A program made the position numbers and the translations under genes. Source: Tolypothrix bouteillei VB521301 (lineage in GTDB: Bacteria > Cyanobacteriota > Cyanobacteriia > Cyanobacteriales > Nostocaceae). From it: 49,294 bases of DNA. The notes beneath the pieces were generated by a model. That model had not been told where the DNA came from. It was given only the letters and a program-made list of their open reading frames with translations, and searched no databases. The stretch is from NCBI RefSeq assembly GCF_000760695.4, contig NZ_JHEG04000001.1, positions 586,295 through 635,588 on the forward strand. The letters are read 5' to 3'. Positions 26,581 to 36,078 of this stretch are shown piece after piece (the first letter of the stretch is position 1; each line of letters begins with the position of its first letter).

Positions 26581-28943
26581 GATTTCAAATACTTATCACA
26601 CCAGTTCACCATTTCCCAAAGTACATGACCGACTGCTTCACGAGAGTAATAGCCGTGGTCTTCTAATGGTAATATGACACTGCGAACAGTTGCTCCCAAT
26701 CCTTTTAATGCTTCATACAATCTTTCTGTTTGGAGAGGATAAGTACCGGGATTGCTATCTTTTTCTCCATGAATAAGTAAAAGTGGGGCTGTGATTTTAG
26801 CCGCATGAGTAAAGGGAGACATATTAATGTAAGTTTCTGTTGCTTCCCAAAAATGGCGCTGCTCTTGTTGAAAGCCAAAAGGAGTCAGGGTTCGATTATA
26901 TGCTCCACTCCTAGCGATACCCATACAAAATAAATCTGTATGTGCTAATAAATTTACCGTAGTAAACGCACCATAAGAATGACCGCTAATACCAATACGA
27001 TCGGGATCGGCAACACCTCGCTCAACGACACAATCAATAGCTGCTTTTGCCCCTGCAATCAATTGTTCCACGTAAGAATCATTTGGTTCTGCATTATCTT
27101 CACCAATAATTGGCATTGTTGGACCTGAGAGAACTGCATAACCTTGAGTTAGCAAAAATAAAACAGACGCATAACTTGGACGGCTGAAGGTATTTTCAGA
27201 ACTATTAATTTGCCCTGCAAATTCTTTGTCTTTAAATTCTTGTGGATACACCCAAAATAAAATTGGCAGAGTACCATCACGAGTGGCATCATAACCGGGA
27301 GGTAAGTAGAGTTTTGCTGAGAGTTGCACGCCATCTGCACGTTGATATTTGACTAACTCACTTTGCAATCCTGCTAACTGAGGTGCGGGGTCTTGGTAAT
27401 GAGTGAGCGCTTGAGGAATTTGGTCATGAGCCCGATTAAACAAAAAATAATTGGGTGGCTCAGTTTTGGATTGGCGGTGAGAGATTAAAGTGTGCGCTTC
27501 ATCATCTAGCACATAGGAGATATCTTCAAAATAAGGGTCTTGACATTGCCACAGGCGTTGTGTGTGCCCAGTTTCTAAATCCAGACTATCCAAAAATGGG
27601 TGAACACCATTAGGAGATGCTCCACGACCGCTGAGATAAATAGTATTGCTTTGTGGTGCAAAGCGTAAAACTCGGTATCTCTGAAACCTCAAGGTTGTCA
27701 TTGGCGATCCCGGATCGGTGTACTTATCTTCGTAACTGCGGTCAAATAATAATTGTGGGGGTGAGTCGGGTGTTTGTGGATAAATGCGCCAAATTCGCTC
27801 TTTTCGCGTATCGTACCATCTTTCCCACACAAGGGCTACATCTTCTTTGCCCCAAATAATATGGTGAAAGCGATATTCAGATTGCCAAAGTTGTTTTGGC
27901 GCATCTGTAAAAGGTGCAACTAATTCATATAAAGTATCTCGTTTGGCAACATCATGAGTAGGATTGCCTTCGTCTAAAGCTTCTACCCAGTGCAATGTCG
28001 CGTCAGTATCATTCCGCCAAGATATTTCCCTTCTTCCTGTCCGCACTTCATCAAATTTTGTGGTACGGCGCATAAACAATGGCACATCAGCAACTTCATA
28101 AATCAAGTTGCCTGTATTATCTATTACCCGAACAGTTTTTGGAAAAAATGAGGCTGGTAGTTGATACGAAAATGGTCGGTGCAGCTGAGTCAGTAGAAGA
28201 TATTTGCTATTGGGGGAGGGTACAGCTTCATGAATCAGGCTTTCTGATACTAGTAGGGTACGGTGACCATCTAAAGTCACTTTTTCTAAATTTGCGGTTA
28301 AGTAGTATTCAAATAACGCTTCATCATGAGGGTTTTTCAAAAGATTCGTGTAGGTACGACTTGGACTCTTACCGCTAAAGTTTTCTTGAATGATAGGTCC
28401 TAAAGGAATGTTTGGTTTGGCTGGTGGTTCTCCTCGATGGCTCGGAATGAATTTGCAAATCAGTGCTTCATCAGACAGCCAACGGTATGGTTCTCCATAA
28501 GCAGCATTCAGTGTTGGCTCGGTTAATTTTTGTGCGGTGAGACTATCGACATCGACAACCCAAAGTTCGAGTCCCGTGTCTTGAGTGAGGGTAAAGGCTA
28601 GTTTTTGACTGTTGGGTGACCACTTAACATAGCCAATCTGGGGACTGTTGGGTAGGGCTACTGTTCGATCGCCCTCACCTGCACTGACTGCCCTAATCTT
28701 TAAATTTTGGTAGAATGACAGGCGGGAAAGTGTGTTAGTTTTGGGATTTAACAGCAACCCTGCTAATGGTATTTCTGGCTCTGCATAGTGAGCGATCGCC
28801 TGTAAAGATGGTTTTTCTAACTCTACCATCCACTGACGGTTGGGAGAGAGCAGGATTGTGGGAGGAGATGGAGCATTCAGAATTTGGGCGATCGGTTCTG
28901 GAGGAGACTGCCAGATTTGCTCTGTATTTGAGGGGTTATCCAT
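26577..28943 (-). CDS. S9-family serine peptidase (prolyl oligopeptidase/glutamyl endopeptidase-like)
   Basis: 788 aa, no signal peptide, so cytoplasmic. The N-terminal two thirds form a beta-propeller-like region with WSPNSQKLAFTL and similar blades. The C-terminal alpha/beta hydrolase has the nucleophile GISGHSYGAFTTVNLLAH (Ser in GHSYG), the Asp region LLIHGEKDSNPGTYP and the His in LPLEDHGYYSRE. The arrangement resembles plant chloroplast glutamyl endopeptidase and its cyanobacterial homologues. Precise specificity is not visible. First gene of a coupled pair with the nucleoside phosphorylase. Confidence 0.9.
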   Translation of the reverse strand: MDNPSNTEQIWQSPPEPIAQILNAPSPPTILLSPNRQWMVELEKPSLQAIAHYAEPEIPLAGLLLNPKTNTLSRLSFYQNLKIRAVSAGEGDRTVALPNSPQIGYVKWSPNSQKLAFTLTQDTGLELWVVDVDSLTAQKLTEPTLNAAYGEPYRWLSDEALICKFIPSHRGEPPAKPNIPLGPIIQENFSGKSPSRTYTNLLKNPHDEALFEYYLTANLEKVTLDGHRTLLVSESLIHEAVPSPNSKYLLLTQLHRPFSYQLPASFFPKTVRVIDNTGNLIYEVADVPLFMRRTTKFDEVRTGRREISWRNDTDATLHWVEALDEGNPTHDVAKRDTLYELVAPFTDAPKQLWQSEYRFHHIIWGKEDVALVWERWYDTRKERIWRIYPQTPDSPPQLLFDRSYEDKYTDPGSPMTTLRFQRYRVLRFAPQSNTIYLSGRGASPNGVHPFLDSLDLETGHTQRLWQCQDPYFEDISYVLDDEAHTLISHRQSKTEPPNYFLFNRAHDQIPQALTHYQDPAPQLAGLQSELVKYQRADGVQLSAKLYLPPGYDATRDGTLPILFWVYPQEFKDKEFAGQINSSENTFSRPSYASVLFLLTQGYAVLSGPTMPIIGEDNAEPNDSYVEQLIAGAKAAIDCVVERGVADPDRIGISGHSYGAFTTVNLLAHTDLFCMGIARSGAYNRTLTPFGFQQEQRHFWEATETYINMSPFTHAAKITAPLLLIHGEKDSNPGTYPLQTERLYEALKGLGATVRSVILPLEDHGYYSREAVGHVLWEMVNWCDKYLKS

Positions 28944-29791
28944 TTTACGTCAATAATGCTGCCTGTAATTTCAAAGTAACAACATTTTACGGGCTTTTCT
29001 ATATTTAATTGATGATTTTCTCAACACGCAAACATAAAAAGGTAAGCCCGAGAAACCCATAAAACTAAGCTTCTGGGTGACAAGCAATCTTCAATTAAAT
29101 TGAGTTGCTCTTTTTAGTTAAAATAGAAGTTCTGTAAATTTATTAATTTTTTTAAATTTTTAGAAGAAATCATAGATCCCTATAGGAGCCCTATCACAAT
29201 CCTATTTGAGGTCCAAACAAGGGGGACAAGGGAGAGGTGATTATTGTAACTCCCACACGGACTGAATCTTTAAGAAAAGTTTAAAAATATCTTTGATATA
29301 TAAAATTTTTTTTTGATAATTCTTCAAAAAATATGTTATAAGTCTATGATAGGGTCGTATTCCTACAAATTTTTTAGTTGCGGTTTATTTTTAGCTAAAT
29401 GCTAAAGTTTTTAGAATTTCCTTTAAGCATTTGGTGGCGATGTCAGTGAAACTTATTGTTTTAATCAAAGAATTTTAAACTGTGTTCTCGATGATGACAA
29501 AGATGTTACTTTTTCGCACTCAAGTCATAGCTAAATTTATCAATGTCTTTTATAAAAATATTTTCATTTTGCCAGTTTTGAACACTCAGGAAACCTCTTC
29601 TTCAAAAGAATTAAATATTTTCAATCATTATGTTTTTGTGAAATTAAGAGTTTTACAAATAATATTTATGATTGGATGAGTCAGTATTTGTCATTTCAAA
29701 CCTGAAGGTCAAAGAACACTCTTTAGACCTGAAGGAACGCTGATTTCTTCTTTCCAAAAAAAGTGAATGCTTTCCCATGGGAGAACTTGAA
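28944..29791. other. Intergenic region, no gene recognised
   Basis: About 850 AT-rich bases. A plus-strand frame at 29482-29679 is Phe/Ile/Lys-rich and looks non-coding. The stretch around 29190-29250 (AATCCTATTTGAGGTCCAAACAAGGGGGACAAGGGAG, given in overlapping parts) is similar to 39938-39982, so a degenerate interspersed repeat may be present. ACCTGAAGG occurs twice at about 29700-29740. Confidence 0.45.
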
Positions 29792-30505
29792 ATGAAGATT
29801 CTTTTATTAGAAAATAACAAATATAATCATACACTTCTTACCAAAAAATTAAAGAATTATAACTATTAAGTCGAGACGGTAGAAGAGACTCAGAAAGCTC
29901 TTGAGTTGGTGAGAGCATTTAATTATGACTTACTATTATTAAATCTAATCTTCTCTCAACTAGATACCATTAGCCTCTGTCGCCAGATTCGCTTAGAAGG
30001 CTACCAAATGCCCGTGATAATAATGGCTGTAGACGATTGTGACGAGTTCCGTCTCCAAGGTTTGGTATCAGGTGCAGATGACTATATTGTCAAGCCAATT
30101 AAAATGGAAGAGTTGATAGCTCGGGTTCAGATGTTGCTGCGACGAGCCAAATCAGCCTTACCTGTAGTATTAACTTGGGAAAAGTTGCAGTTTGATACCA
30201 GTACTAGAGAAGTGTCCTACAAGGGGAAGCGATTGCATCTTACTCCCAAAGAGTATGGTTTACTAGAGCTGTTTCTACACAAGCCGCGCAAGATATTTAG
30301 CCGAAGCGACCTACTTAACAGCGTTTGGTTATCTTTTGAGTCACCAGGCGAAGAAGCAGTGACAACCCAAATTAGAGGGCTGCGTCAAAAACTCAAAGCA
30401 GCAGGTATGGCTGTAGATTTGATTGAGACAGTGTATGGAGTCGGCTATCGTCTTAAAGAAGAAGATAAGACGATTAACTCAGATTTGTCACAAGTAAAAT
30501 CTTGA
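29792..30505 (+). pseudogene. Degenerate OmpR-type response regulator with in-frame stop
   Basis: The receiver should start at ATG 29792 (MKILLLENN), but codon 26 is TAA (29867-29869). The same frame then continues VETVEETQKALELVRAF, a normal receiver sequence, through to a complete winged-helix domain ending ETVYGVGYRL. The phosphoacceptor Asp is Asn (LLLLNLIF, 29942-29944), the conserved Thr/Ser is Ala (IIMAVDD), and the acidic pair reads ENN; the Lys (IVKPI) remains. Translation could restart at TTG 29906 (199 aa), giving a DNA-binding protein without beta-strand 1. Either a pseudogene or a phosphorylation-independent regulator. Confidence 0.7.
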
Positions 30506-30623
30506 GCATACTCAGAATTTCCTTATGATTGATTGCTTAAATAAATAATCAATTCCTTGGTGAAATAGTCCGTGCATTTAAAATGCTCTAACTAACCAGC
30601 GCGACGAAAAAGGACGTGCCGGA

Positions 30624-30881
30624 ATGACTATGAGAAAAAAAATTTTGGACTGTTTGATAGATGATCCCTGCCAGTGGATTTCCGATCTAGAAGCTAAATT
30701 CATGATTTGGAATTCAGAAAAAAACATCAATGAAGTTAATCCAAATTTTTGGATTGTACTTCAGCAGTTACGAGATGAGGGTATTGTTACAGTGGAAAGT
30801 TACGCTGAGTGGAAGGGGGTAACTCGTATTATAAAAACACAAGTAAGATTAGCCGAGCGAGAACATGGAGAAGCAAAATGA
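30624..30881 (+). CDS. Small protein, possible winged-helix fold
   Basis: 85 aa, soluble. MRKKILDCLIDDPCQWISDL, then FWIVLQQLRDEGIVTVESYAEWKGV, suggest helix-helix-beta-hairpin order as in small winged-helix DNA-binding proteins. I recognise no family. ATG 30624 is used; an ATG two codons later is also possible. It follows the degenerate response regulator by about 120 bases on the same strand. Confidence 0.5.
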   Translation: MTMRKKILDCLIDDPCQWISDLEAKFMIWNSEKNINEVNPNFWIVLQQLRDEGIVTVESYAEWKGVTRIIKTQVRLAEREHGEAK

Positions 30882-30931
30882 GCTAAGCCCTTGCTCTTGG
30901 CTATAATGTCCGGATAGACTTATAACTCTGT

Positions 30932-31630
30932 ATGCAGTTTGCTCCGCTTTTCCCAATCTTTTACAGCATTCTCAAACCAACATTCCCGAATTGCCTTTGG
31001 TGCGGGGATGCCAATTCCAAATCGATCGCTCTGACCTTTGACGATGGTCCCCATCCTCAGTACACGCCACAACTGTTGAAAGTTTTGGATCGTTACAGTA
31101 TCACAGCTAGTTTCTTTTGGCTGGGTGCTTGTGTCAATAGATCGCCTCAAATAGCGCAAGAAATCTTCGCTCGCGGTCACTGGATTGGATTGCATGGCTA
31201 CGATCATAAAAATTTCCCCATGCTATCACCATCAGAACTCAAGCACAGTTTGGAGAAAACCCAAGCAGCTATTTATGATGCTTGTCGGTTAGAACCCAAA
31301 CGAGTACGGGATGTCCGTCCTCCAAATGGTTTATTTACACCTGCAACATTAAATTTACTACAGCAGTGGAATTATCGCCCCGTTATGTGGAGTGTTGTTC
31401 CAGAAGACTGGGTGCGTCCGGGTATCAATACCGTGACGCAGCGAGTTTTGAAGCAGGTGTGTAATGGCTCGCTGATTGTTTTGCATGATGGTGCTTGTGG
31501 TGGACAAGATGTTGCCGAAACAGCAGCAATTTTAATACCCAGATTAATAGAACAAGGTTACCAATTTGTAACTATAGATAAATTGTGGGAATGTAAGACA
31601 GGCGTCTCGCCTGTCATTGCTAGTAGTTAG
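30932..31630 (+). CDS. Polysaccharide deacetylase family protein
   Basis: 232 aa, NodB homology domain (carbohydrate esterase 4). The motifs are complete: TFDDGPHP (catalytic and metal Asp), HGYDHKNF (H-x3-H metal ligands), RPPNG and VLHDG. These enzymes remove N-acetyl groups from peptidoglycan or chitin-like oligomers. A hydrophobic start (MQFAPLFPIFYSILKP) may be a weak membrane anchor. The last residues (CKTGVSPVIASS) are encoded by a palindromic repeat (31597-31615), so the C-terminal tail was probably added by repeat insertion. Convergent with mltA. Confidence 0.87.
   Translation: MQFAPLFPIFYSILKPTFPNCLWCGDANSKSIALTFDDGPHPQYTPQLLKVLDRYSITASFFWLGACVNRSPQIAQEIFARGHWIGLHGYDHKNFPMLSPSELKHSLEKTQAAIYDACRLEPKRVRDVRPPNGLFTPATLNLLQQWNYRPVMWSVVPEDWVRPGINTVTQRVLKQVCNGSLIVLHDGACGGQDVAETAAILIPRLIEQGYQFVTIDKLWECKTGVSPVIASS
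31597..31615. repeat. GACAGGCG palindromic repeat
   Basis: GACAGGCG-TCT-CGCCTGTC is an 8-bp stem with 3-nt loop, a common cyanobacterial interspersed palindrome. It lies inside the last codons of the deacetylase gene and ahead of the convergent mltA end, where it could also serve as a bidirectional terminator. Confidence 0.6.
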
Positions 31631-31657
31631 TCGTTAGTACTAGTGACAAATACCCAC

Positions 31658-32953
31658 TCACAACTTTAATAGCAAATAGTACAATTGACCGGGACTGACT
31701 GTGACACCAGCACGATCGCCCGCCACTTGACCGGTACCAAGAAAATAATCGACTCTACCTGCGCCTTTGATTGCACCTCCGGTGTCTTGATCGAGAACGT
31801 AACGACTTACAATCCGGTGTTCCATGTTTCCGGTAGCCCGATCGACAAATGGAAAAGGTGCTCTAATGAACGCCAAAGCACCGGGGGGCATTAGGGATTT
31901 ATCCGTTGCTATTGAACGCTCGGCTGTTAGTGCTACACCAATAGAACCTCGTGCGGGTGCTCCGTGGTTCTCTTGAAAAAACACAAAGCTGCGATCGCGA
32001 GGAATATAAATATTTAATTCTTGCGGATATTTCCGGAAATAGTCCAAAATAGTTGGCATAGTCATTCCTTCAAGTGGAAGCTTGCCATCTTCTGCTAAAG
32101 ATTTTCCAATACTTTTATAGTTATAGGCAGTATTACCAGCGTACCCTATAGTTGTTTGCTTTCCATCAGGAAACTGCAGTCGAGCGGAACCCTGTATTTG
32201 TGCTAAATATGGTTCTAGGCGATCGCGAAACCAAAACAACTCCAATCCCTGCAATTTTCCTTTTGCGGCTTGCAACCCATCAGCACCTTCTAATTCCAAG
32301 CGTGTAGGATGGGGTCTTGACCAAGATTGTAAATCTTGAGGTAAACGATAAACAGGATAGCGGTACTCTGCTGTGGGAACGCGACTGGCTGCATAAACTG
32401 GTTCGTAGTAGGCAGTAAATAAAACGGAACCTTTACTGTCACTTCCTACCGATTGGTAAAAAACAAATTCTTTTGCGATCGCAGTGTTAAGTTCTGTAGC
32501 TGATTTGGACTTTAGCAGAAGTTCGCGAAACCTTTGTAAACTTTTAATAACACGTTCTCGTGTAATTCCCTCTACTTGATATCTCTGGTAATCCGTAGCA
32601 GCATTATTGGAAGACAAATATTGCAGGCTGCGATCGACAGATGTTAACAACGCTTTTTTGTCTGGTAATTGATTGTTTTCGCCCCACAATTGATTATCCA
32701 AACAAGAGATATCATCTTTGCAACAGGGAAAAGGCGACTGTTGAATGGGTACAAGTGGCGGTGTAACAGACTTTTGATCTGTGAGATTTTGAAGTTGATT
32801 TTGAGAGTTGACGGGTAATTCCCACTTTGCCACCCTACATTCCGGCGGGCTCAGTTGGTTTTGTGCCACTTGTTGCACGGGTACTAATGCAATTAAAGGA
32901 GTAACGGGAAAGCCAATGGCTATAGCAGCAAGTGCTTTTCTCTTCCGGAACAT
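31658..32953 (-). CDS. mltA: Membrane-bound lytic murein transglycosylase A (MltA)
   Basis: 431 aa. N-terminal signal/anchor (ALAAIAIGFPVTPLIALVPV). A linker with CCKDDISCL carries Cys pairs. The MltA domain (LFTAYYEPVYAASRVPT, then GYAGNTAYNYKSIGKSL) and the C-terminal 3D domain are complete; the latter contains the catalytic Asp region RYVLDQDTGGAIKGAGRVDY with FLGTG. It cleaves the MurNAc-GlcNAc bond of peptidoglycan in the periplasm, forming 1,6-anhydro ends. Convergent with the deacetylase gene; both act on wall glycans, but they are on opposite strands. Confidence 0.92.
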   Translation of the reverse strand: MFRKRKALAAIAIGFPVTPLIALVPVQQVAQNQLSPPECRVAKWELPVNSQNQLQNLTDQKSVTPPLVPIQQSPFPCCKDDISCLDNQLWGENNQLPDKKALLTSVDRSLQYLSSNNAATDYQRYQVEGITRERVIKSLQRFRELLLKSKSATELNTAIAKEFVFYQSVGSDSKGSVLFTAYYEPVYAASRVPTAEYRYPVYRLPQDLQSWSRPHPTRLELEGADGLQAAKGKLQGLELFWFRDRLEPYLAQIQGSARLQFPDGKQTTIGYAGNTAYNYKSIGKSLAEDGKLPLEGMTMPTILDYFRKYPQELNIYIPRDRSFVFFQENHGAPARGSIGVALTAERSIATDKSLMPPGALAFIRAPFPFVDRATGNMEHRIVSRYVLDQDTGGAIKGAGRVDYFLGTGQVAGDRAGVTVSPGQLYYLLLKL

Positions 32954-33019
32954 AGGGCTGAAACATTCAAGGAGGTGTCAAGTGTGTAGTATTTTAACCA
33001 CTACCTCCCTCAATTGTCA

Positions 33020-33211
33020 TTAGAGAAATAAATCAATTATAATAATCGCCAAACCTCCCAAAACGTGTAACACAGCAAAGATAAATGTGATGCGCCCCTT
33101 TGTTGTTTTAAGATTTAGTTCGAGGTTAGCAACTCTCAGAGTACCACCAATCCAAGCAACTACACCAATTACTGCAATTATCAGCCCAATTAGAGTCGGA
33201 GTACTTAGCAT
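33020..33211 (-). CDS. Small two-helix membrane protein
   Basis: 63 aa with two membrane helices: about 6-26 (TLIGLIIAVIGVVAWIGGTL) and about 41-63 (ITFIFAVLHVLGGLAIIIID). A short charged loop (NLELNLKTTKGR) lies between. The frame is clean and begins with ATG. No function known. It lies 66 bases upstream of mltA on the same strand. Confidence 0.55.
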   Translation of the reverse strand: MLSTPTLIGLIIAVIGVVAWIGGTLRVANLELNLKTTKGRITFIFAVLHVLGGLAIIIIDLFL

Positions 33212-33364
33212 CCGATCAAACCCTCCTAATCTGAATAGAGTTGGTTCTAGGATTGTATGATTTTTAGATAAAAAATCATAATCACATTATTCAGAATTAT
33301 TAATAGCTTCCTTTTCGTCCTAAAATTCCACTCATTTTGTGAGAGACTACCTCGCACACCTACA

Positions 33365-34900
33365 TTAGTTACTGATTTGGATGATACTGGTTGTCTGTTT
33401 TTGATTGTTGACTACTTTTTGCTGATACTGATAGACAATAAATCCTCCTAAGAGGCAAGTTTTCAAGAAAGCGAGACTTAATGTCATAATCAGTAACCGT
33501 TGTGCTTGAGCAGTTTTCTTTTCTTGTGCTAAACGTCTTTGTTCCTCTGTCAGGCGGGCTTCAACTTCTTTAAGTCGCTCTGCTTCCAATACTTGTTGCA
33601 TTTCTCGCCGATCTAATTGGTTAGAAGCAGCTAAAAACTGATAATCTAAGTCACTTAAGCTTTTGCCTTGCGACCAAATCTGAGCATCAATTAATGCTTG
33701 TCCGCGCAATAGTCTTGAAGAATCTGTTTGCTTTGACGCAATCCAAGCATCGAAAGCTTGAGAATAGGGACGCAAAAATCCAAATTGCTTGTCTACCCAA
33801 TCTACGTTGAAGACTTCTTGATAAATCCGGTTTTTCACTTGAAGATAACCTTTTTGTCTGACAACCAAACCCGATAGCAGAAGTTCAATTTGCTCGCGAC
33901 TATCATCTGTTGGTACTTTCAAGCCCTGCAAAATTTGTTGATATATGCCAAGCAATCTTCCTGCACGCTGGGAATTTGCTAGAATGCGATCGCGAATTGT
34001 TCGCAAATGTTCTGGATCGTCTTGAGATTCCCATTGAGCGATCAGCCTTTCTCTAACAACCCTTTCTACCCAAAATGCTTCTGTCCCAGGGAAGATAGAT
34101 ACGCCTGTTGTTTTAGAGCCCTGAATAAAAGTAACAACTAGCTGGCACAATTTTTGCGTGAGAAAAGGTTGTCCGCCAGTCCAGTCCAATATTTCTTTCA
34201 AAATTGCTTGGGGTTGGTTCACTGGTATGGCGGACAATCCTTTGACTAATGGTTGTGCTTCTTCTAATCGAAATCCGTGAATTTCTATAGCTTTTCCTAT
34301 ATTAAATGGAGTACAGTTCCTATCTTGAATTAAATCTGATGGGGTTGCTACTCCAAAAATTGCAAAAGTAATACGATTGTATTCGGGATCTATAGCCCGT
34401 TGATTGTAACAGTAGCGAATTAAGGCAAAAAAATCGTCTACTGAAAAGTCTAGACTGAGAATACTATCAATCTCGTCTATAAAGATAAAAAGTTTTTCAT
34501 GAGGAAATTCTACCAACAGGACTTCAGATATAAAGCGGCTTAATTTTTGCAGTAGCGAGATTCCTTCTTGCTCGCTCCACCAAGCCTTAAAGTTAATTTT
34601 CTTATACAGCTTAAAACCCGAACACAATTCGGCAACGACTCCCTTATACCACTGCAATGGAGTAATGTTTTCACTACCGATATTAGTCATGTCTATCGTA
34701 GCGCATTTAAAACCTTGCTCCTGCAAGCGCTGACGAGTTTTTACCATCAGAGAGGATTTGCCCACCTGTCTTGAGTTGAGGACATAACAAAACTCTCCTT
34801 CTTTCAAGGCATTGTACAATTCCAAATCTGCTTTTCGTTCGACGTAACTTGGTGCATCAGTAGTGAGGCTACCACCAATTTGGTATTGGTAGAGGGTCAT
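33365..34900 (-). CDS. AAA-like NTPase with C-terminal membrane helix
   Basis: 511 aa. AAA-like (AAA_35-type) P-loop domain over about 1-350: starts YQYQIGGSLTTDAPSYVERK, Walker A RQVGKSSL, Walker B LFIFIDEIDSIL, then [17 protein letters not shown] and [15 protein letters not shown]. After a winged-helix-like part and a coiled coil (RREMQQVLEAERLKEVEARL) comes one hydrophobic helix (LSLAFLKTCLLGGFIVYQY). Closely related to the NTPase half of the divergent gene at 36079, so the two arose by duplication. In cyanobacteria this module usually precedes CHASE2, WD40 or kinase outputs; here the output is only a membrane helix. Role unknown, probably signalling. Confidence 0.82.
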   Translation of the reverse strand: MTLYQYQIGGSLTTDAPSYVERKADLELYNALKEGEFCYVLNSRQVGKSSLMVKTRQRLQEQGFKCATIDMTNIGSENITPLQWYKGVVAELCSGFKLYKKINFKAWWSEQEGISLLQKLSRFISEVLLVEFPHEKLFIFIDEIDSILSLDFSVDDFFALIRYCYNQRAIDPEYNRITFAIFGVATPSDLIQDRNCTPFNIGKAIEIHGFRLEEAQPLVKGLSAIPVNQPQAILKEILDWTGGQPFLTQKLCQLVVTFIQGSKTTGVSIFPGTEAFWVERVVRERLIAQWESQDDPEHLRTIRDRILANSQRAGRLLGIYQQILQGLKVPTDDSREQIELLLSGLVVRQKGYLQVKNRIYQEVFNVDWVDKQFGFLRPYSQAFDAWIASKQTDSSRLLRGQALIDAQIWSQGKSLSDLDYQFLAASNQLDRREMQQVLEAERLKEVEARLTEEQRRLAQEKKTAQAQRLLIMTLSLAFLKTCLLGGFIVYQYQQKVVNNQKQTTSIIQISN

Positions 34901-36078
34901 TGTTTTTAACGATATCTGTATTAGATAATACCACTTTAATCAAAAAATGCCAATGTCATTTTCTAACAATAGAAGTTAGAGATCGCTAAGGAAGTAGATA
35001 TGGGGTTACACGCTAGGATTGCTACAGATAGAATTTCTCAATTAACCTCTAATGAATCAATACATTTCTGACTTTTACCACTTTCAATACTTGTTTTTTC
35101 CGACTATTTTCTCTATTAGTTTCCTGATTTTCCTTCTTTTCCTACAATCCAAATCCTTACTAAATTCACTCTCAAAACAGTATAATAATTGAAAAGCAAA
35201 TGCTTGTGACTACGTAAAGATAATATTATCAATTCACTGTCCGGTCAGTGTCTGTTTTACTAGCCCTTATTTTCAGCTGGTTCTAACCTGGTAGAAATGT
35301 GGGAGAAGGCACTAACTGAATTAGTTGCTTGATATCAAGAGGTTGCCATGAATGATGAAAGACAAAAAGCACACTTTCTCTTTTTTTAAGAAAAGGATTC
35401 ATTCATATTTGGAACCTTAACTCAGTTATTACCCTTTGGAGGTTAAGTATATTACACACAAGCGGAAATAAGGCAACCATATATCAACAGACAAAAAACG
35501 TTTTATTGCAAGCTTTTGTGATTTCTACCCTCTGGTGGAGGTGTTTCTGACGATTAGTACTGGGAAGGCAGAATGCGATCGCTAACTGCTAAAATTTACA
35601 TCTTGTTTCCTTGTAAATTGTTATTCTTACCCATTCCTGGTAAAATTTCTACAATTTAAAAATACTTTAAGGGCTTAAGTATAGACTCTGATACAAGGGG
35701 GGATTAGTAACACTTATGTAAATTTTAATTTTTGCCATTAGCTCCAATGGCAACCATTGATAAGAGCACCATAGTTCTTTGTAATTGACAGGATTAATTC
35801 AATATGTAATTGAAAACAGTTTCTTAGAGGATGTTGTAAAAGTTGTGGCCGAGGTATGTACAGCTTTAGCTCGTTCTTAACGCTTCTTAAAAAAGAGGAC
35901 TTTGAGAAAGTTATTCCTCTCTCAGCAATGAGGGTTAGGGGATCTTGATACAAGAGTGGGCTTTACAAACATCCTTTACAATTCAAGGAACTCTTTAATA
36001 TAGAAAGAGGAGAAATAAGACTGAGTAGACGCGGATGTCAAACAGTGCAAAATTTATAGTAATTAATTAAGTTGTGTA
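34901..36078. other. Divergent intergenic region between the two AAA-like genes
   Basis: About 1.18 kb, AT-rich, no convincing gene; a 71-codon minus-strand frame at 35738-35953 has neither ribosome binding site nor recognisable sequence. It should contain the promoters of both NTPase genes. Confidence 0.5.

Noticed and set aside
35738..35953. 71-codon minus-strand frame between the two NTPase genes
   Set aside because: No ribosome binding site or family resemblance; typical spacer composition.
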